Part shown: positions 54,781 to 64,000 of the stretch, in pieces
Layout: each line of letters starts with the position of its first letter
Numbering within the stretch: position 1 is the first letter of the stretch
NCBI RefSeq assembly: GCF_900100365.1
Contig: NZ_FNKU01000001.1
Location: 4,708,501-4,772,500 of the forward strand
Length of the DNA: 64,000 nucleotides
Origin: Pseudomonas cannabina
GTDB lineage: Bacteria > Pseudomonadota > Gammaproteobacteria > Pseudomonadales > Pseudomonadaceae
Direction: 5' to 3'
Made by a program: the position numbers and the translations under genes
Notes under the pieces: generated by a model
What the model was told of the DNA's origin: nothing
The model's input: the letters and a program-made list of their open reading frames with translations, nothing else
Database searches by the model: none

Positions 54781-55095
54781 TCAGATGGTCAGGATGGCCT
54801 GAGCCAATTGACCGTCGGTGGCTTGCAGTTCCGGCAATTGCTGACGGATGTGCTGAAGCGCACCTTCCAGACGAGCAGTGCGGATTTCGCCAGAACTGGC
54901 AACAAAGCTGGCGGCGTCGCTGCGCGCTGCGAGGACGATTTTGTCGTCCTTCAAGGAGGAGATATTGGACGTGGCACGGGTCGATGCGTTGACCGCATCA
55001 ACTACAGCATCAGTGGTCACGATAAAGCTGGAGGCGTGGGCGCCTGCAGCAGCGGTCAACAGGAAGGCAGCACCAAGGGTACGTAGCAGAGACAT
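54781..55095 (-). CDS. DUF2388 exported protein, paralogue 3
   Basis: The 104-residue protein starts at ATG 55095 (MSLLRTLGAAFLLTAAAGAHAS, signal peptide). It contains TSNISSLKDDKIVLAARSDAASFVASSGEIRTARLEGALQHI, the DUF2388 core. It heads the row of three paralogues. No promoter is obvious, but the A/T-rich region upstream of 55126 is the likely place. Confidence 0.85.
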   Translation of the reverse strand: MSLLRTLGAAFLLTAAAGAHASSFIVTTDAVVDAVNASTRATSNISSLKDDKIVLAARSDAASFVASSGEIRTARLEGALQHIRQQLPELQATDGQLAQAILTI

Positions 55096-55312
55096 GATCG
55101 AGTTCCATCGTGGGCTAAAAGGCACAGGCCGCTTGCGAAGCCAAAGGGCTGATGTAGTGCGCTAGATTATCCCACCGGCAGAGGGCTGTCATGACGGCAG
55201 AGTGTCAGAGGCGCAATTGGTCAGGAGAAAGGAGTAACTGTTCTGCTGCTTTATCATGGTATGAAGACTGTACTGCTTTAGTGAGATCGGGCAAATGTAC
55301 CACCCTGAAACG

Positions 55313-55348
55313 ACAAAACCCGCCTCGGTTACCGGAGACGGGTTTTGT
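55313..55348. terminator. Bidirectional terminator between DUF2388 and DUF1127 genes
   Basis: ACAAAACCCG and CGGGTTTTGT form a perfect 10-bp outer stem, with CTC/GAG extension. It lies 60 bp past the stop of the DUF1127 gene and can stop transcription on the minus strand. Confidence 0.85.
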
Positions 55349-55407
55349 GTGAAGCAATTCGGGTTGCTGACGGGAAGCCCTTGGGCCTGGAGCCAGCGAG
55401 CGCTGAA

Positions 55408-55623
55408 TTAGCGCCAGAACGGCTTGCTCAGCTCTTCGTAGCGCTGGGATTCGCTGATACCGGCGTCAGCCAGCAGGCGTGCATCCAGACGAGCCAGTTG
55501 ATGGCGGCTGGACAGGCGGCGCTGCCAGAGCATCAGGTTGGCGAATACGCGCAGATGCAGAGAAGCTTTTGCGTTGTTGACGGTGCTTTCGCTGAACAGA
55601 TCGGAACTGATTGTACGTTCCAT
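55408..55623 (-). CDS. DUF1127 (YjiS-like) small protein (71 aa)
   Basis: The 71-residue protein has the DUF1127 signature in its C-terminal half: LWQRRLSSRHQLARLDARLLADAGISESQRYEELSKPFW. The family is short, basic and of unknown function; some members bind RNA or influence phosphate/carbon metabolism in other bacteria. ATG 55623 has GAAGGAAG upstream on the minus strand. The A/T-rich region upstream probably holds its promoter. Confidence 0.9.
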   Translation of the reverse strand: MERTISSDLFSESTVNNAKASLHLRVFANLMLWQRRLSSRHQLARLDARLLADAGISESQRYEELSKPFWR

Positions 55624-55943
55624 GGTGTGACTTCCTTCCGCTTGTGGCGGGATAAGTGAGTTGCTTGACTGGTGCCTATCTTCCTCGCTCGCGTACAGCT
55701 TCCATAGACACAGTTCATTTGTATTGTGAGGGTTCAGTTAACTGTGATTGGGCACTGTTTTGTTCATAAATGGGGCAACTGTACCGGTCAGCACTTTTGT
55801 GGTGCGTTTTGTGCTCGATTGTGGTGTTTTTTGCGTTTTAAGGCAGTTTTATGACCGGTACAGAAGTACAGTTTTTTGAAATGCTCATCCGTCGAGGTTG
55901 GAAGTGATGGGAAAAAGATGGTATTCACTTCCAACTGTCTTGT
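55624..55943. other. 320-bp A/T-rich spacer between DUF1127 and CoA-transferase genes
   Basis: No gene is visible. It should contain the promoter of the DUF1127 gene, and at its right end the inverted repeat 55897-55935. Confidence 0.5.
55897..55935 (-). terminator. Inverted repeat 3' to the CoA-transferase gene
   Basis: GTTGGAAGTGA and TCACTTCCAAC are perfect 11-bp arms with a 17-base loop, 9 bp downstream of the gene's stop. There is no T-run after the stem; a terminator or 3' stabilising structure is likely. Confidence 0.55.
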
Positions 55944-57437
55944 TCAGCCCGGCAGCATCCGCCCGGTTTCTTCCAGGTTGATGTGCCAACTCAGTGCTTG
56001 GCGAAGGATGTGCGGGGTGTGTCCGCCTATCGCGCAGGCGGCATTGAAATAAGCGTTCAGGGCTTCGCGATAATCGGGATGCACGCAGTTGTCGATGACC
56101 ACCCGCGCGCGTTCGCGGGGTGCCAGGCCACGCAAGTCCGCCAGGCCCTGTTCGGTGACCAGAATGTCGACGTCATGCTCGGTGTGATCGACATGGCTGA
56201 CCATCGGCACAACACTGGAAATCGCGCCGCCCTTGGCGATCGACTTGGTGACGAAGATCGCCAGGTGCGCATTGCGCGAGAAATCCCCGGATCCACCAAT
56301 ACCGTTCATCATTCGCGTGCCGCAAACGTGGGTAGAGTTCACGTTGCCATACAGGTCGAATTCCAGCGCGGTGTTGATGCCGATGATCCCCAGGCGGCGA
56401 ATGACTTCCGGATGATTGGAAATCTCTTGCGGGCGCAGCACCAGTCGAGACTTGTAGCGATTGAAGTCGGCAAAGACTTCCGCGTGCTTGGCCGCCGACA
56501 GGGTCATTGAGCTGCCTGACGCGAAACTCAGCTTGCCCGCATCGAACAGGTCGAATGTCGAGTCCTGCAACACCTCGGAATACATGGTCAGGTCGCTGAA
56601 CGGTGATTCCAGCAGGCCGTGCATCACCGCATTGGCGATATTGCCAATGCCGGCTTGCAGGGGCATCAACTTGTCGGTGAGGCGGTCTTCGCGCACTTCG
56701 TTTTTGAAGAACTCCACCAGATGGTTGGCGATGGCCTGAGTGTCGGCGTCGGGAGGCGTCACTGTGGAAGGCGAATCGGGCTGATTGCTGATGACGATGC
56801 CGACGATTTTTGCCGGATCAATCTTCACTGCATGGCTGCCGATACGGGAGTCTGCTTCCAGCACCGGGATCGGCAAGCGCGTCGGGCGGTAGCTGGGAAT
56901 ATAGATGTCATGCAGGCCTTCCAGCTCAAGGGGCTGGGACAGGTTGATTTCCACAATCACCTGTTTGGCGAGAATTGCGAAGCTGGCCGAATTGCCGACT
57001 GACGTACTGAGCACCAGATGGCCTTCCTCGGTGATCGCCACGCATTCGATCACCGCCAGGTCCACTGCTTTGATCTGCCGGTTGCGCAGCATTTCCACGG
57101 TGTCGGACAAATGCTGGTCGATGAACATGACCGTGCCATTGTTGATGGCCTTGCGTAGCGTGCTGTCGACCTGAAAAGGCATGCGCCGGGACAGCACGCC
57201 GGATTCGGTCAGTTGCTTGTCCAGATCGTTGCCCAGGCTGGCACCGGTCATCAGGCTGATTTTCAGGGGGGTCACTTTGGCGCGTTCGGCCAGCGCATGG
57301 GGCACGGCCTTGGCTTCGCCGGCGCGGGTGAAACCACTCATGCCGACGGTCATGCCGTCTTCAATCATGGCGGCAGCCTGGGCTGCGCTCATAACCTTGC
57401 TCATCAGGGAGGGCAGGCGGATACGGTCACGGTACAT
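55944..57437 (-). CDS. Acetyl-CoA hydrolase/CoA transferase family protein
   Basis: The 497-residue protein belongs to the succinyl-CoA:acetate CoA-transferase/acetyl-CoA hydrolase family. Visible landmarks are SAAQAAAMIEDGMTVGMSGFTRAGEAK at the N-terminus, LQAGIGNIANAVMHGL, the segment MYSEVLQDSTFDLFDAG containing the conserved glutamate, and GIGGSGDFSRNAHLAIFVT. Such enzymes move CoA between short-chain acids, for acetate or propionate metabolism. It stands alone upstream of the pnt operon, on the same strand. Confidence 0.9.
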   Translation of the reverse strand: MYRDRIRLPSLMSKVMSAAQAAAMIEDGMTVGMSGFTRAGEAKAVPHALAERAKVTPLKISLMTGASLGNDLDKQLTESGVLSRRMPFQVDSTLRKAINNGTVMFIDQHLSDTVEMLRNRQIKAVDLAVIECVAITEEGHLVLSTSVGNSASFAILAKQVIVEINLSQPLELEGLHDIYIPSYRPTRLPIPVLEADSRIGSHAVKIDPAKIVGIVISNQPDSPSTVTPPDADTQAIANHLVEFFKNEVREDRLTDKLMPLQAGIGNIANAVMHGLLESPFSDLTMYSEVLQDSTFDLFDAGKLSFASGSSMTLSAAKHAEVFADFNRYKSRLVLRPQEISNHPEVIRRLGIIGINTALEFDLYGNVNSTHVCGTRMMNGIGGSGDFSRNAHLAIFVTKSIAKGGAISSVVPMVSHVDHTEHDVDILVTEQGLADLRGLAPRERARVVIDNCVHPDYREALNAYFNAACAIGGHTPHILRQALSWHINLEETGRMLPG

Positions 57438-57567
57438 GGGTTCTGTCTCGGCATTGGAAGCAAAGCGACAAGTCTAGAGCGTTGAACGGGCTTCGTCCTG
57501 CTACCAAGGTCGCATTTGAGGGCTCTGATTGGCGGCTTTCAGCACAAAACACTGTTACGTGAAATGC

Positions 57568-57599
57568 AAAAAGCCCCGGTCGTGCAGGACGCCGGGGCT
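57568..57599 (-). terminator. Terminator of the pnt operon
   Basis: On the minus strand AGCCCCGG and CCGGGGCT form a stem followed by TTTTT, 20 bases past the pntB stop. Confidence 0.9.
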
Positions 57600-57618
57600 G
57601 TTATGGAGCGAGGGCAGA

Positions 57619-59073
57619 CTAAGCGTTTTCGACGGCCTTCACCATGTCCTCGATCACCTTTTTGGCGTCTCCGAACACCATCATGGTCTTGTCCAGGTAG
57701 AACAGCTCGTTATCCAGACCCGCGTAACCGCTGGCCATCGAGCGTTTGTTGACGATAATCGTCTTGGCCTTGAACGCTTCCAGAATCGGCATCCCGGCAA
57801 TGGGTGACTTAGGGTCGTTCTTGGCGGCCGGGTTGACCACGTCGTTGGCACCGAGCACCAGCACCACGTCGGCCTGACCGAATTCGGAGTTGATGTCGTC
57901 CATCTCGAATACCTGCTCGTAAGGCACTTCGGCCTCGGCCAGCAGGACGTTCATGTGGCCCGGCATCCGTCCGGCAACCGGGTGAATGGCGTACTTCACG
58001 GTAACGCCGTGATGCACCAGCTTTTCCGTCAGCTCCTTGAGCGCATGCTGCGCGCGTGCCACCGCCAGACCGTAGCCCGGCACGATGATCACCGTGTCGG
58101 CGTTGGTCAGGAGGAAGGTGGCGTCGTCAGCCGAACCGGATTTCACCGGGCGCGCTTCCTTCGCACCTGCCGGACCTGTCGAGTCCGTTGCGCCACCGAA
58201 GCCGCCTCCGATCACATTGAAGAACGAGCGGTTCATCGCCTTGCACATGATGTAAGACAGAATTGCGCCCGACGAACCCACCAGCGAGCCGGCGATGATC
58301 AGCATCGAGTTGTTCAGCGAAAAGCCGATCCCCGCCGCTGCCCAGCCGGAATAACTGTTGAGCATCGAGACCACGACCGGCATATCGGCGCCGCCAATCG
58401 GGATAATCAACAGCACGCCAATCACGAACGCCAGCGCGAGCATGATCGCAAAGGCGGTCAGACTGCCGGTGAACATGAAGGTCAGGCCGAAGAATAGCGT
58501 GGCAAGGCCGAGGAGCAGATTGAGTTTGTGCTGTCCGGCAAACTGTACGGGTGCCCCCTGAAACAGCCGGAATTTGTACTTGCCCGACAGCTTGCCGAAG
58601 GCGATCACCGAACCGGAGAAGGTGATTGCGCCAATGGCAGCACCGAGAAACAGTTCGAGACGATTGCCTGCCGGGATGGCGTCGCCCAGATGGCGCACGA
58701 TGCCCAGTGACTGAGGCTCGACCACGGCGGCGATGGCAATGAACACCGCTGCCAGACCGATCATGCTGTGCATGAACGCCACCAGCTCTGGCATCTTGGT
58801 CATTTCGACCCGCCTGGCCATGATCGAACCGACAGTGCCGCCTACCAGCAGGCCGACCACAATGTAACCGATGCCCGCGCTGGCGCCTTCCGCTGTCGAC
58901 AGTGCGGCCAGCTTGAACACCAGACCGATCGTGGTGATGACCGCCAGACCCATGCCGAGCATGCCGAACAGGTTGCCGCGGCGCGAGGTGGTTGGATGGG
59001 ACAAGCCTTTGAGTGCCTGGATGAAACAGATCGAAGCGACCAGGTACAACAGCGTGACCAGATTCATGCTCAT
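57619..59073 (-). CDS. pntB: NAD(P) transhydrogenase subunit beta
   Basis: The 484-residue beta subunit spans the membrane about nine times in its N-terminal two thirds. Its C-terminal NADP-binding domain includes [40 protein letters not shown] and [14 protein letters not shown]. With the alpha parts it couples proton movement to hydride transfer between NADH and NADP+. The ATG at 59073 overlaps the stop of pntAB (ATGA), so translation is coupled. Confidence 0.95.
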   Translation of the reverse strand: MSMNLVTLLYLVASICFIQALKGLSHPTTSRRGNLFGMLGMGLAVITTIGLVFKLAALSTAEGASAGIGYIVVGLLVGGTVGSIMARRVEMTKMPELVAFMHSMIGLAAVFIAIAAVVEPQSLGIVRHLGDAIPAGNRLELFLGAAIGAITFSGSVIAFGKLSGKYKFRLFQGAPVQFAGQHKLNLLLGLATLFFGLTFMFTGSLTAFAIMLALAFVIGVLLIIPIGGADMPVVVSMLNSYSGWAAAGIGFSLNNSMLIIAGSLVGSSGAILSYIMCKAMNRSFFNVIGGGFGGATDSTGPAGAKEARPVKSGSADDATFLLTNADTVIIVPGYGLAVARAQHALKELTEKLVHHGVTVKYAIHPVAGRMPGHMNVLLAEAEVPYEQVFEMDDINSEFGQADVVLVLGANDVVNPAAKNDPKSPIAGMPILEAFKAKTIIVNKRSMASGYAGLDNELFYLDKTMMVFGDAKKVIEDMVKAVENA

Positions 59074-59393
59074 GACTTGGGCGCCTCATCCTTCGCTTTG
59101 GGTGCCTTTTTCCGGAACATTTCGAGCATTCGCCGAGTGACCAGAAATCCGCCAAACACATTCACCGCAGCCAGCGCGACCGCCAGTGTGCCCATGGTTT
59201 TGCCCAGTGGCGTGACGGTGAGGGCCGCAGCGAGCATTGCGCCGACGATCACGATCGCGGAGATCGCATTGGTGACAGCCATCAACGGTGTGTGCAGCGC
59301 GGGCGTTACGTTCCAGACCACGTGGTAGCCAACATAGATGGCCAGCACGAAAATGATCAGGTTGTAGACGCCGGGGGAGATCAATTCTTCCAT
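59070..59393 (-). CDS. pntAB: NAD(P) transhydrogenase subunit alpha, membrane part
   Basis: The 107-residue protein is the separate membrane portion of the alpha subunit, with three or four helices ([44 protein letters not shown]). Split alpha subunits (pntAA and pntAB) are normal in pseudomonads. It lies 10 bp after pntAA and overlaps pntB by 4 bp. Confidence 0.94.
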   Translation of the reverse strand: MEELISPGVYNLIIFVLAIYVGYHVVWNVTPALHTPLMAVTNAISAIVIVGAMLAAALTVTPLGKTMGTLAVALAAVNVFGGFLVTRRMLEMFRKKAPKAKDEAPKS

Positions 59394-59403
59394 GGGTCTG
59401 TCC

Positions 59404-60525
59404 TCAGCCGTTCTTGCGCACGACGTGTCCGTCGCGGCACATCAGGCACGCGGCGACGATGTCGTCTTCGAGGTTGATCGAGAATGTGCCGTCCTTGTCG
59501 AACAGCAGCTTCATGAAGTCCAGCAAATTGCGGGCGTACAGTGCGGAGGCATCAGCGGCGACCTGAGCGGGCAGGTTGGTCGGCCCGCAAAGGGTAACGC
59601 CGTGCTCGACGACCACTTGGTCCGCCACCGTCAGCGGACAGTTGCCGCCTTGTGCGGCAGCCAGGTCAATCACCACCGAGCCGGGTTTCATCTGCGCCAC
59701 GGTTTCGGCGCTGAGCAAGACCGGTGCCTTGCGGCCGGGGATCAGCGCAGTGGTGATCACGATGTCCGACAGCCTGGCTCGCTCATGGACGGCGGCGGCC
59801 TGGCGCTGCATCCAGCTGGCGGGCATCGGACGCGCGTAACCGCCGACGCCTTCAGCACACTCGCGCTCTTCATCGGTCTCATAGGGCACATCGATAAATT
59901 TTGCACCCAGTGACTCGATCTGCTCCTTCACTGCCGGGCGTACATCCGAGGCTTCGACCACCGCGCCCAGCCGTTTGGCCGTCGCAATAGCCTGAAGGCC
60001 GGCCACGCCCGCCCCGAGAATCAGCACGCGTGCAGCTTTGACGGTGCCTGCCGCGGTCATCAGCATCGGCATGAAGCGCGGATAGTGATGCGCGGCGAGC
60101 AACACCGCTTTGTACCCGGCGATGTTGGCTTGCGACGACAGCACATCGAGGCTCTGAGCGCGTGAAGTACGCGGAGCCGCTTCCAGCGCAAAGGCGGTCA
60201 CGCCGTGTTTGGCCATCTTGCCGATCAGCTCGCTGTTGAACGGGTTGAGCATGCCGATGATTACGGAGCCACTCTTGATCAGGGCCAGTTCGTCATCATT
60301 CGGTGCGATGACTTTGAGGATCAGCTCACCGGCGAAGGCCTCGCCTGCGCTGCCAATCGTGGCGCCTGCTGCTTCATACGCGCTGTCCGGGACGCTGGCA
60401 TGAGCGCCGGCGCCGCTCTGTACGGTGACCCTGTGCCCTTGGCTGATCAGCTTTCTGATGGTTTCCGGCGTAGCGGCTACCCGGGTTTCGCGTGTCTGGG
60501 TTTCGAGAGGAACGCCAATGTGCAC
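59404..60525 (-). CDS. pntAA: NAD(P) transhydrogenase subunit alpha, soluble NAD-binding part
   Basis: The 373-residue soluble domain binds NAD(H), with an alanine dehydrogenase/PNT fold: [25 protein letters not shown] at the N-terminus and [31 protein letters not shown] around residue 167. It is the first gene of the pntAA-pntAB-pntB operon. The promoter should lie in the 60526-60832 region, which is now bounded by an IS5-type insertion about 310 bp upstream of the start codon. Confidence 0.95.
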   Translation of the reverse strand: MHIGVPLETQTRETRVAATPETIRKLISQGHRVTVQSGAGAHASVPDSAYEAAGATIGSAGEAFAGELILKVIAPNDDELALIKSGSVIIGMLNPFNSELIGKMAKHGVTAFALEAAPRTSRAQSLDVLSSQANIAGYKAVLLAAHHYPRFMPMLMTAAGTVKAARVLILGAGVAGLQAIATAKRLGAVVEASDVRPAVKEQIESLGAKFIDVPYETDEERECAEGVGGYARPMPASWMQRQAAAVHERARLSDIVITTALIPGRKAPVLLSAETVAQMKPGSVVIDLAAAQGGNCPLTVADQVVVEHGVTLCGPTNLPAQVAADASALYARNLLDFMKLLFDKDGTFSINLEDDIVAACLMCRDGHVVRKNG

Positions 60526-60712
60526 GACAATCTCCTGCGTGATTTTTATCGTTGGTAAATAGCCAGTGCACTACGGCTGGTGCGTCTGGTTTTGGCCAAT
60601 CAGCACGCCTGTTCAACAAGGCGCCGGGCATTTTGCAGGCGAAGTTTATGGGCTTCAATAGATTCTGTAACGAAACTATAGATAAACTACAAGTCACGCT
60701 GTGACCGATTGT

Positions 60713-60743
60713 CGCAGATAAGCGCTATTGGCTTTTATCTGCG
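60713..60743. other. Inverted repeat in the pntAA-IS spacer
   Basis: CGCAGATAA (60713-60721) and TTATCTGCG (60735-60743) are perfect 9-bp arms with AAGC/GCTT inside. It lies about 190 bp upstream of pntAA, and it may be a regulatory dyad or transcription end. Otherwise 60526-60832 shows no gene. Confidence 0.45.
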
Positions 60744-60832
60744 GGGCCTAACGCGGTATTTCATGCAAAAAGCAGCGGATAAACATTTTTTGCTGACATT
60801 CTGGAGTCGAGACTATTTCGGCTTATCACTTA

Positions 60833-62010
60833 GAGGGTGTAGACAAAATCATGTAGTGAGTCGGCGCGCGAGTATTCGAGCCTCGGCCAACCAAACCCAT
60901 GCCTCGCTTACCGCAAAAAGGCGATCATGATGCATGATCAGTCGCCGAGCTCTCTCATTCCAGGCATGAGTTCGCTCCACTACCCATCGCTTGGGCATGA
61001 CCACAAATCCAGTCTGAACAGGCTCCACGGAAAATAGATCGCCTTGTTCAGAGTGCCATTGCCCTGTTCTTCTGTTATTCGGGCCACGGATCACTTGAAC
61101 ATCGATAGCGTGCAGTTGATGGGTGCGCTGTGCCCATTTTCCTGCGTACGCACTATCAACAAAAAGCGTGCTCAGTGACGGATATTTTTCCTTCGAGTAC
61201 GCCACCGCATCATCCGCCGCGTCACGATCCTGCACGCTTGCAGCACTGATACTGACAGCCAGCAGCAGGCCCAATGTATCGACAATCAGACTTCGTTTAC
61301 GCCCCTTCACTTTTTTGCCTGCGTCGTAGCCGCTGTCACCGCCTTGAGGAGAACTGCGGGTCGACTGTGAATCCAGGATCGCTGCTGACGGGCTGTCAGC
61401 GCGTTCTTCCCGCTCACGCCATTGAGCTCGCAAGCGATCATGCATTTGCTCGAACTTGCCTTGAGCGCTCCACCGGCGGAACGTTTTGTAGACATTGTCC
61501 CAATGAGGAAAATCGCGGGGTAGCATTCGCCATGAGCACCCCGTGCGTACGACATAGCAACAGGCTTCCAGCAACGTGCGCCGAGAGTGAAGCGGTGGCA
61601 CTCCTCGTCCGCCCTGGCTTTCAAACAGGTCGGCGACCAGTGCCCACTCGGTATCTGTCAAGCAACTCGGATATAGCTGCTCCGGCAGTTGGCGGCGGTG
61701 GGTTTCATTGTAGCCATAGGCTTTATTAGGTTCAGGTGACTGAAAACTTCCCTTGGCCCGCTGCTTTACACGCGTAATCCCTGCCATTTTCAACGCTTTT
61801 GCAAAGGTGTCGGGATGCGCAGTGATACCGGTTTCGGCGAAGAATACGAGCGCCAATTCGGCCTGGCTGGAATAGGGCTGTGCATGAGCGAGTTTCACCA
61901 GCACGGGATAGTGCTCGGCGGCAATCGAGCGAGGACGTCCGGTTTTAGGCATGGCTTGAGGGCTATTCAGACAAGGGAGTGAAAGTTTAATTTATTTTGT
62001 CTACACCCTC
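60833..62010 (-). mobile_element. IS5-family insertion sequence, 1178 bp, complete
   Basis: Terminal inverted repeats GAGGGTGTAGACAAAAT and ATTTTGTCTACACCCTC bound the element exactly, and TTA is duplicated on both sides (60830-60832 and 62011-62013). The 3-bp TNA target and the transposase type fit the IS1031-like branch of IS5. The element sits between pntAA and gcdR and does not appear to break any gene. Confidence 0.93.
60849..61952 (-). CDS. IS5-family transposase (DDE)
   Basis: The 367-residue transposase has an N-terminal helix-turn-helix part (about residues 1-70, including HPDTFAKALKMAGITRVKQR). A second domain begins at YPSCLTDTEWALVADLF, the DUF4096-type segment of IS5 transposases, and the DDE catalytic core follows. 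The first Asp is likely in AILDSQSTRSS and the second in LFVDSAYAGKW. The last Glu is in WVVERTHAWNERARRL, the Y-R-K-like C-terminal region. The frame is intact, so the element may be active. The fused extra N-terminal HTH makes it longer than the usual ~270-residue IS5 DDE protein. Confidence 0.92.
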   Translation of the reverse strand: MPKTGRPRSIAAEHYPVLVKLAHAQPYSSQAELALVFFAETGITAHPDTFAKALKMAGITRVKQRAKGSFQSPEPNKAYGYNETHRRQLPEQLYPSCLTDTEWALVADLFESQGGRGVPPLHSRRTLLEACCYVVRTGCSWRMLPRDFPHWDNVYKTFRRWSAQGKFEQMHDRLRAQWREREERADSPSAAILDSQSTRSSPQGGDSGYDAGKKVKGRKRSLIVDTLGLLLAVSISAASVQDRDAADDAVAYSKEKYPSLSTLFVDSAYAGKWAQRTHQLHAIDVQVIRGPNNRRTGQWHSEQGDLFSVEPVQTGFVVMPKRWVVERTHAWNERARRLIMHHDRLFAVSEAWVWLAEARILARRLTT

Positions 62011-62123
62011 TTAGCAAATATGGGAGTAATAGGCCATTTTCTGCTTATCGTTATGAGTTGTTGATAGGCGACATAACGTTATATCTGTAGGGCTTTTATG
62101 GGGCTTACTACCTTGTCGACTGA

Positions 62124-63032
62124 TCAGGCGTCGTCCTGAGGTAGCGTGTAATCCCGCGCCTGATCCACCAGCCAGTCCCGAAAAGCGGTCAGCGATGCCG
62201 ACTCCACTTTGCGTTCGGGAATCATCAGGTGATAAGCCTTTTTACTCGGTATCGGACGAGCGTTGGCAATCATCAGGCGCTTCTCGTGCAATTCGCGCTG
62301 GATCAGAAAGGGCGGGATCAGCGCTACACCCATCTCATGCATGGCCGCCTGGGCCAGCATCGAAAACAGCTCATAACGAGGCCCGGTCATATCGCGCGGC
62401 ACATCCAGGCTCTGTGCGTTGAACCACTGGCGCCAGGCGTAGGGGCGGGTGGTTTGCTGCAGCAGTGGCAACTCGGCCAGTTCATCTGCTGTCAGGCTGC
62501 CTCGACCTTTCAGAAAAGCAGGGCTGCAGACCGGCATGGGATTCTCGCCCATCAGACGATGGGCTTCGGTGCCGGACCAGTCAGCATCACCGAAGTAGAT
62601 CGCGGCATCGAAGTGAGTGTCAGCGAACAGAAAAGGTCGTGTGCGGTTAGTCAGGTGAACCGTAACGTCAGGATGCTTCACTTGGAAATCTTTCAGGCGC
62701 GGCAATAGCCATTGGGTGCCAAAGGTCGGGACCACGGCGAGTTCTATGGCATTGGCACCTTGCTGGCCCATTATCGAAAGCGTATCGCGCTCGACAGCAT
62801 CCAGTTGCATGGCGACACGACGGCTGTAGGAAAGTCCTGCTTCGGTGAGCTTCACGCCTCTTCGGGAACGTCGGAACAGTTCCACACCTAGATACTCTTC
62901 CAGCCCGCCGATCTGTCGGCATATTGCGCCCTGCGTCAGGGAAAGCTCGTTGGCGGCTTTGGTAAAGCTTTCGTGGCGGGCGGCAGCCTCGAAGCTCACG
63001 AGCGCCGTGGTGCTGGGTATCTTGCGTCTCAT
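62124..63032 (-). CDS. gcdR: LysR-type regulator of glutaryl-CoA dehydrogenase
   Basis: The 302-residue protein has the GcvA-like LysR layout: HTH SFEAAARHESFTKAANELSLTQGAICRQI at the N-terminus and an effector domain with ELAVVPTFGTQWLLPRL. It is divergent from gcdH, the pairing in which GcdR activates glutarate/lysine degradation in pseudomonads. The ATG at 63032 follows GAAGAAGG at correct distance; a GTG at 63047 is less likely. The IS element lies just downstream of its stop. Confidence 0.88.
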   Translation of the reverse strand: MRRKIPSTTALVSFEAAARHESFTKAANELSLTQGAICRQIGGLEEYLGVELFRRSRRGVKLTEAGLSYSRRVAMQLDAVERDTLSIMGQQGANAIELAVVPTFGTQWLLPRLKDFQVKHPDVTVHLTNRTRPFLFADTHFDAAIYFGDADWSGTEAHRLMGENPMPVCSPAFLKGRGSLTADELAELPLLQQTTRPYAWRQWFNAQSLDVPRDMTGPRYELFSMLAQAAMHEMGVALIPPFLIQRELHEKRLMIANARPIPSKKAYHLMIPERKVESASLTAFRDWLVDQARDYTLPQDDA

Positions 63033-63188
63033 GTACCTTCTTCTCACTGGTTTTTAGAGCGTGGCGCTGGATTGAAGATCACGGAGTGAGAAATTAGCAC
63101 ACGAAGTTGATAAAACCTCGTTTGTCCAGGAGCCGAGCCGGGGGCTAGGATCATTCCAGAGCATTTCAAACGAGCATGAGGAACAGGT

Positions 63189-64000
63189 ATGAGTGGCACG
63201 GCAAGCTTTAGCTGGATCGATCCATTGTTGCTGGATCAGCAGCTCACCGAAGAAGAGCGCATGGTTCGCGACACTGCCGAGCAGTTCGCCCAGAGCAAGC
63301 TGGCCCCGCGCGTACTGGAAGCTTTTCGCCACGAGAAAACCGACCCGGCGATCTTTCGCGAGATGGGTGAAGTGGGGTTGCTGGGGGCGACGATCCCGGA
63401 AGAGTTCGGCGGCAGTGGCCTGAACTACGTCTGCTACGGGTTGATTGCCCGTGAAGTCGAGCGTATCGATTCAGGCTATCGCTCGATGATGAGTGTGCAG
63501 TCTTCGTTGGTGATGGTGCCGATCAATGAGTTCGGTACTCAGGCCCAGAAACAGAAGTATCTGCCCAAATTGGCGTCTGGTGAGTGGATCGGCTGCTTCG
63601 GTCTGACAGAGCCTGACCACGGCTCCGATCCGGGAGCGATGATCACCCGTGCCCGCAGCGTCGAGGGCGGCTATCGCTTGAGCGGCAGCAAGATGTGGAT
63701 CACCAACAGCCCGATTGCCGATGTGTTCGTCGTCTGGGCCAAGGATGATGCGGGCGATATCCGTGGCTTCGTATTGGAAAAGGGTTGGGCGGGGCTGAGT
63801 GCTCCCGCCATTCATGGCAAGGTCGGGCTGCGCGCTTCGATCACTGGCGAGATCGCCATGGACAACGTGTTTGTGCCCGAGGAGAACATCTTCCCGGACG
63901 TGCGCGGTCTCAAAGGGCCTTTTACCTGCCTCAACTCGGCGCGATACGGCATTGCCTGGGGCGCGTTGGGGGCGGCCGAGTTCTGCTGGCACACCGCGCG
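63189..64000 (+). CDS. gcdH: Glutaryl-CoA dehydrogenase (3' end beyond window)
   Basis: The ATG at 63189 behind GAGGAACAGG opens a frame that runs off the right edge after 270 codons of about 390. It belongs to the acyl-CoA dehydrogenase family: [23 protein letters not shown], the FAD/acyl segment [16 protein letters not shown] and [18 protein letters not shown], then [24 protein letters not shown]. The glutaryl-CoA specific form oxidises and decarboxylates glutaryl-CoA to crotonyl-CoA in lysine and glutarate breakdown. The divergent gcdR supports this. The expected catalytic Glu lies outside the window. Confidence 0.93.
   Translation, partial: MSGTASFSWIDPLLLDQQLTEEERMVRDTAEQFAQSKLAPRVLEAFRHEKTDPAIFREMGEVGLLGATIPEEFGGSGLNYVCYGLIAREVERIDSGYRSMMSVQSSLVMVPINEFGTQAQKQKYLPKLASGEWIGCFGLTEPDHGSDPGAMITRARSVEGGYRLSGSKMWITNSPIADVFVVWAKDDAGDIRGFVLEKGWAGLSAPAIHGKVGLRASITGEIAMDNVFVPEENIFPDVRGLKGPFTCLNSARYGIAWGALGAAEFCWHTA

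Overview
This window is chromosomal DNA of a fluorescent pseudomonad, most likely of the Pseudomonas syringae group. Gene content and order match core Pseudomonas chromosome blocks: uvrD with the pyruvate carboxylase locus, aspA with purEK, pst-phoU, phoBR with ubiCA, rubredoxin with its reductase and hup, and pnt with gcdRH. REP/BIME repeats, a 101-bp MITE, an IS5-type element and a giant DUF6543-type toxin gene also fit plant-associated pseudomonads. The species call is inference from gene order and protein similarity recalled from the family; no database was searched.

Layout. 1-6.5 kb: a truncated Tim44-like gene, uvrD, an RpiR regulator with a palindrome upstream, two tandem small paralogous genes (one frameshifted), a small ORF, and the LysR regulator pycR divergent from pycA-pycB (6.6-9.9 kb). 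10-15.9 kb: two GNAT acetyltransferases and a PaiB-like protein divergent from a frameshifted MocR regulator, then a YeeE/YedE transporter and a bestrophin-like channel. 15.9-20.4 kb: asparaginase, an alanine/sodium symporter and aspartase, an amino-acid nitrogen cluster, with a divergent LysR gene. 21-23 kb: two adjacent paralogous secreted zinc proteases, one with a MITE abutting its start codon. 23-28 kb: purE-purK, a small membrane protein, a DUF3299 protein, a mutarotase and a thioesterase. 28-36.4 kb: an MFS transporter, pstS, pstC, pstA, pstB and phoU, with Pho boxes before pstS and pstC. 36.5-43.4 kb: a response regulator, a 1550-residue toxin-like protein and an M23 peptidase. 43.6-48.7 kb: a CNNM/CBS protein, phoR, phoB, ubiA and ubiC. 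48.9-50.8 kb: rubredoxin, its reductase and an HU protein. 51-55.7 kb: a lipoprotein, an SCP2-like protein, a DUF4105 protein with three DUF2388 paralogues, and a DUF1127 protein. 55.9-60.5 kb: a CoA transferase and the pnt transhydrogenase operon. 60.8-62 kb: the IS element. 62.1-64 kb: gcdR divergent from gcdH, which runs off the end.

Working together, PhoR/PhoB sense and regulate, Pho boxes mark their targets, and PstSCAB-PhoU imports phosphate and feeds back on PhoR. PycAB supplies oxaloacetate under PycR. AnsA, the AGCS symporter and AspA form a route from asparagine or aspartate to fumarate and ammonia.

The most interesting locus is the 37.7-42.3 kb gene. It encodes a DUF6543-like toxin whose last ~145 residues carry the zinc and catalytic motifs of a deaminase-fold toxin (D-S-E, then C-R-S-C). 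A nested inverted repeat covers its ribosome-binding region, and no immunity gene is visible beside it.
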